A DNA stretch of 7,710 nt, taken from NCBI GenBank assembly GCA_021805275.1, contig JAJZFQ010000140.1, forward strand, positions 1 to 7,710, read 5' to 3'. Both the position numbers and the translations under genes were made by a program. Position 1 is the first letter of the stretch. Every line of letters starts with the position of its first letter. Below are positions 5,799 through 7,710 of this stretch, piece after piece. The notes under the pieces are model-generated. The model was not told where the DNA came from and searched no databases. It saw only the letters and a program-made list of their open reading frames with translations. This DNA is from Pseudomonadota bacterium. GTDB lineage: Bacteria; Pseudomonadota; Gammaproteobacteria; Steroidobacterales; Steroidobacteraceae.

Positions 5799-6440
5799 TC
5801 AAATGAGCCGCAACGTAAGTGCCTTCAATACCGCTCGCGTACGGTCCCTCGTGTCCAACTTGGCGAGAATCTCAGAGACGTAGTTCTTAACGGTCCCCTC
5901 GGCGAGCCCGAGGCTGCGCGCGACTTCCTTATTGGAATAACCGCCGGCCAAGAGTCTGAGGATCTCAAGCTCCCGAGGCACCAGATCGATCCGCCCCGCC
6001 TCTGCGTCCACCGCTGCGCCCGTCTCCGCTAGGCGTTGACCTATCGGCCGCAGCGCCACCGGCGCCAGCCATCGCTCACCGCAGCGGGCACGATCGATCG
6101 CGGTGAGCAGATCCTCGGCTGACGCGCCCTTGAGAAGAAATCCCTGAGTGCCCGCCTCAACCGCTGCGAACAGCAGGTCGGTGTCCTCAAAGGCCGTCAG
6201 CATCACCACTGGGGTTCGGTCGCCCCGCTTGCGCAATGCCCGAACCATCGCGATACCGTCCAGGCCGGGCATCCGTATATCGCTCACGATCACATCGACC
6301 GGTGTTGCCCCTATTTGATCGAGCAGAGCAGATCCCGAAGCCACCCGCAGTACGACCTCAAGCCCCGCCCGTTCAAGCAGCGCTTGCAGGCCTTCCCGTA
6401 CGAGATCCTGATCCTCAGCGAGGGCGATGCGGGTTCTCAT
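5799..6440 (-). CDS. NarL/FixJ-family response regulator
   Basis: A 213-residue two-domain regulator of usual length. The N-terminal receiver domain (about 3-118) has the acidic pair E9/D10, phospho-acceptor D54 in SDIRMPGLDG, T82 in MLTAFED, F101 and the conserved K104 in GFLLKG. The C-terminal LuxR-type helix-turn-helix spans about 151-208: LVPRELEILRLLAGGYSNKEVA, then the recognition helix EGTVKNYVSEILAKL. Phosphorylation by the kinase encoded just upstream should promote dimerisation and DNA binding. The ATG overlaps the kinase stop in an ATGA (6437-6440), so translation is probably coupled, and no good Shine-Dalgarno of its own is visible. All catalytic residues are present. Targets cannot be read from sequence; metC, 366 bp downstream on the same strand, and the kinase operon itself are possibilities only. 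Confidence 0.93.
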   Translation of the reverse strand: MRTRIALAEDQDLVREGLQALLERAGLEVVLRVASGSALLDQIGATPVDVIVSDIRMPGLDGIAMVRALRKRGDRTPVVMLTAFEDTDLLFAAVEAGTQGFLLKGASAEDLLTAIDRARCGERWLAPVALRPIGQRLAETGAAVDAEAGRIDLVPRELEILRLLAGGYSNKEVARSLGLAEGTVKNYVSEILAKLDTRDRTRAVLKALTLRLI

Positions 6441-7645
6441 GGCTGCCGCTCTGTCGGGAGCATCACCCGCAGCCGAAATCCGCCTTCAGGCGAGAGATCG
6501 GTCACTACTTGACCGCCGAGCAGCACGACGCGCTCGCGCATACCACGAAGCCCATATCCTGCCTCGTGTGCCCCCGGGCAGTGACCGTCGTCGCGCACCT
6601 CGAGACACAACGCACTCGCGCCCTGCTTAAGTGACAACCAAATATTCCGCGCCTTTGCGTGCCGCACAGCGTTCGTGAGTCCCTCCTGTCCCGCACGCAC
6701 GATCGCTTCGGCCTTTTCCGTACCATCGACGCGTACCGGGTCCGCCAGATCAATGTGAATCCGTGGCAGCGGAAACGCCTCGGCGATCCGTCGTAACGCC
6801 TCACGCACGTCAATACCGTCGTAGCGACGCAGATTGGCCACCACACTTCCGAGGTCCGACAGCAATTCACTCACCAGCGCACGCGCGAGGAGCCATTCAG
6901 GCTGCCGCGATATTTTCGCCTCTTGGCCGAGGAGATCAAGATTGAGCGCCAAGGCCGCAAGTCGGTGCCCCGCGACATCATGTAACTCGCGCGAGACACG
7001 CAGGCGCTCGCCGTCGCGCGCACTTTCTGCGAGCAGCTCTCGAGTCGCCAGCAATTGCGCATTCACTTCGCGAAGATCTTGCGATATTCGCTGTGCGCGC
7101 ATGCGATCCAGGGTGGTCAGCAGCGCGAACACTTGAAAAAGACCGTAAATGAAGAGTTGGAACCAGGGGTCGTCATGACGCCAGCGGAGCAGGAGAATCC
7201 CAAGGAACGCGAGGTTCACGAGCACCAGAGCCGTCACGGCGGATCTTGCCGGGCCAATGGCGCCAAACGCCACCGCAATGACAATCAAGAGAATCGGCGT
7301 GAAGGTCGACGGCCCGAGCGCAAGCAGTGCCAGTGCAGAGACCACCATCAAAGAGAGCGAGAGCACGTCGCGAGCATCCCTCCTCGGGTCCGCAAAGGCC
7401 CTGGCACGCAAGCCAAAGCCGACGAGGAAGGCGAGCATGAGCAGCGCGGCGAGCGCGCGAACCGCCGTGGCTTCAAAGTATGGCCAGTGGGAAGGCACCC
7501 TCCAAAGGCCGATGGCGACCGTCGCCCACGCCACATAACCGGCACACGAGAGCGCGGTGGGCGCGAATGCCGAGAGATCGCGAGCTGAACGCATGCGAGA
7601 CAATAGCCGCGAACCGCAGTTCGCTTCAAGATCCGCGCCCCTCAT
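6437..7645 (-). CDS. Six-helix membrane sensor histidine kinase (HisKA_3, DesK/NarX-like core)
   Basis: 402 residues from the chosen ATG. About six hydrophobic helices (near 31-49, 60-80, 93-110, 115-131, 135-154, 162-179) with short loops form the sensor, with no large periplasmic domain. A charged linker helix (about 181-217) leads to the HisKA_3 domain, with H222 in RELHDVAGHRL. The HATPase_c domain has N325 in QEGLTNAVRHA, DDG at 352-354 and GYGLRGMRERV from 363. It should autophosphorylate on H222 and pass phosphate to D54 of the overlapping regulator. The lack of an external domain suggests a signal in or at the membrane, as in DesK; this is inference. The frame also allows GTG 7681 and ATG 7669 or 7594. 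ATG 7645 has GGAAG four bases upstream (plus-strand 7650-7654), the best placed ribosome site. G+C in hand-counted 60-base samples is 55-57%, lower than neighbours. Confidence 0.9.
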   Translation of the reverse strand: MRGADLEANCGSRLLSRMRSARDLSAFAPTALSCAGYVAWATVAIGLWRVPSHWPYFEATAVRALAALLMLAFLVGFGLRARAFADPRRDARDVLSLSLMVVSALALLALGPSTFTPILLIVIAVAFGAIGPARSAVTALVLVNLAFLGILLLRWRHDDPWFQLFIYGLFQVFALLTTLDRMRAQRISQDLREVNAQLLATRELLAESARDGERLRVSRELHDVAGHRLAALALNLDLLGQEAKISRQPEWLLARALVSELLSDLGSVVANLRRYDGIDVREALRRIAEAFPLPRIHIDLADPVRVDGTEKAEAIVRAGQEGLTNAVRHAKARNIWLSLKQGASALCLEVRDDGHCPGAHEAGYGLRGMRERVVLLGGQVVTDLSPEGGFRLRVMLPTERQP

Positions 7646-7649
7646 ATGA

Positions 7650-7681
7650 CTTCCGGCACCCGCGCACATGCCTTCCGGCAC
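7650..7681 (-). repeat. 10-bp direct repeat at 22-bp period before the kinase gene
   Basis: CTTCCGGCAC occurs at 7650-7659 and 7672-7681 (GTGCCGGAAG on the coding strand), 22 bp start to start, about two helical turns. The copy nearer the gene supplies the GGAAG ribosome-binding site of ATG 7645. The arrangement resembles a tandem site for a dimeric regulator bound on one DNA face, such as autoregulation by the cognate NarL-type protein. If translation began at GTG 7681 it would be coding sequence instead. Confidence 0.4.
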
Positions 7682-7692
7682 TGGTATCGGGC

Positions 7693-7707
7693 GCTGCGGC
7701 GCGCAGC
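7693..7707. other. Short inverted repeat at the right edge
   Basis: GCTGCG (7693-7698) and CGCAGC (7702-7707) are perfect inverted repeats with a 3-nt spacer. The site lies about 50-60 bp before the kinase ATG, where a promoter or operator would be expected. GC-rich palindromes of this size are common by chance in such DNA, and the window ends 3 bp later. Confidence 0.2.
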
Positions 7708-7710
7708 ATA

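Noticed and set aside
7055..7588. 177-residue plus-strand frame opposite the kinase membrane region
   Set aside because: The very high Arg/Glu/Gly content is what the reverse complement of hydrophobic membrane helices gives.
1..7710. Defence system, toxin-antitoxin pair, CRISPR array, IS element or prophage
   Set aside because: No nuclease, toxin, transposase or integrase motif and no regularly spaced repeats. The small gene at 3917 lacks an antitoxin/toxin partner pattern.

Overview
This is a GC-rich chromosomal stretch, most likely from a proteobacterium, and from its MetC and YedA-like proteins probably a gammaproteobacterium. That assignment rests on protein flavour and base composition only. 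It carries six complete protein genes of recognisable family, one small membrane protein of unknown function, and the 5' end of an eighth gene cut by the left edge. There is no rRNA, tRNA, CRISPR array, transposase, phage gene or recognisable defence system.

Left part (1-2469), all on the minus strand and read right to left: a YedA-like DMT/EamA exporter, a UDP-glucuronate 4-epimerase-type sugar-nucleotide epimerase, then the first 73 residues of an SMP-30/gluconolactonase-family protein. The gaps (117 and 157 bp) and separate Shine-Dalgarno or -10-like signals suggest separate or only loosely linked transcription. No glycosyltransferase or capsule gene lies between them.

Middle (2470-4222), plus strand: a 197-bp divergent intergenic region, then a membrane-anchored HDOD-domain protein with a proline/alanine-rich linker and no HD dyad, then a 101-residue protein with one N-terminal membrane helix and a short charged helix. 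A 9-bp inverted repeat separates the two. This pair faces metC, and the 28-bp convergent gap holds a strong hairpin that runs into the metC stop codon.

Right part (4251-7645), minus strand: a two-component system and metC (cystathionine beta-lyase). The six-helix membrane histidine kinase and its NarL/FixJ-type regulator overlap by 4 bp (ATGA). A 366-bp gene-free stretch with several inverted repeats lies between the regulator and metC. Short stretches of the kinase gene that I counted by hand are about 55-57% G+C, against about 67-73% in metC and the HDOD gene, so the two-component pair may have a different history.

I found no clear new multi-gene system. The better leads are non-coding: a 12-bp hairpin upstream of metC, a 10-bp direct repeat at a 22-bp period in front of the kinase gene, tandem TCTGATTA repeats upstream of the SMP-30 gene, and the HDOD/small membrane protein pair.
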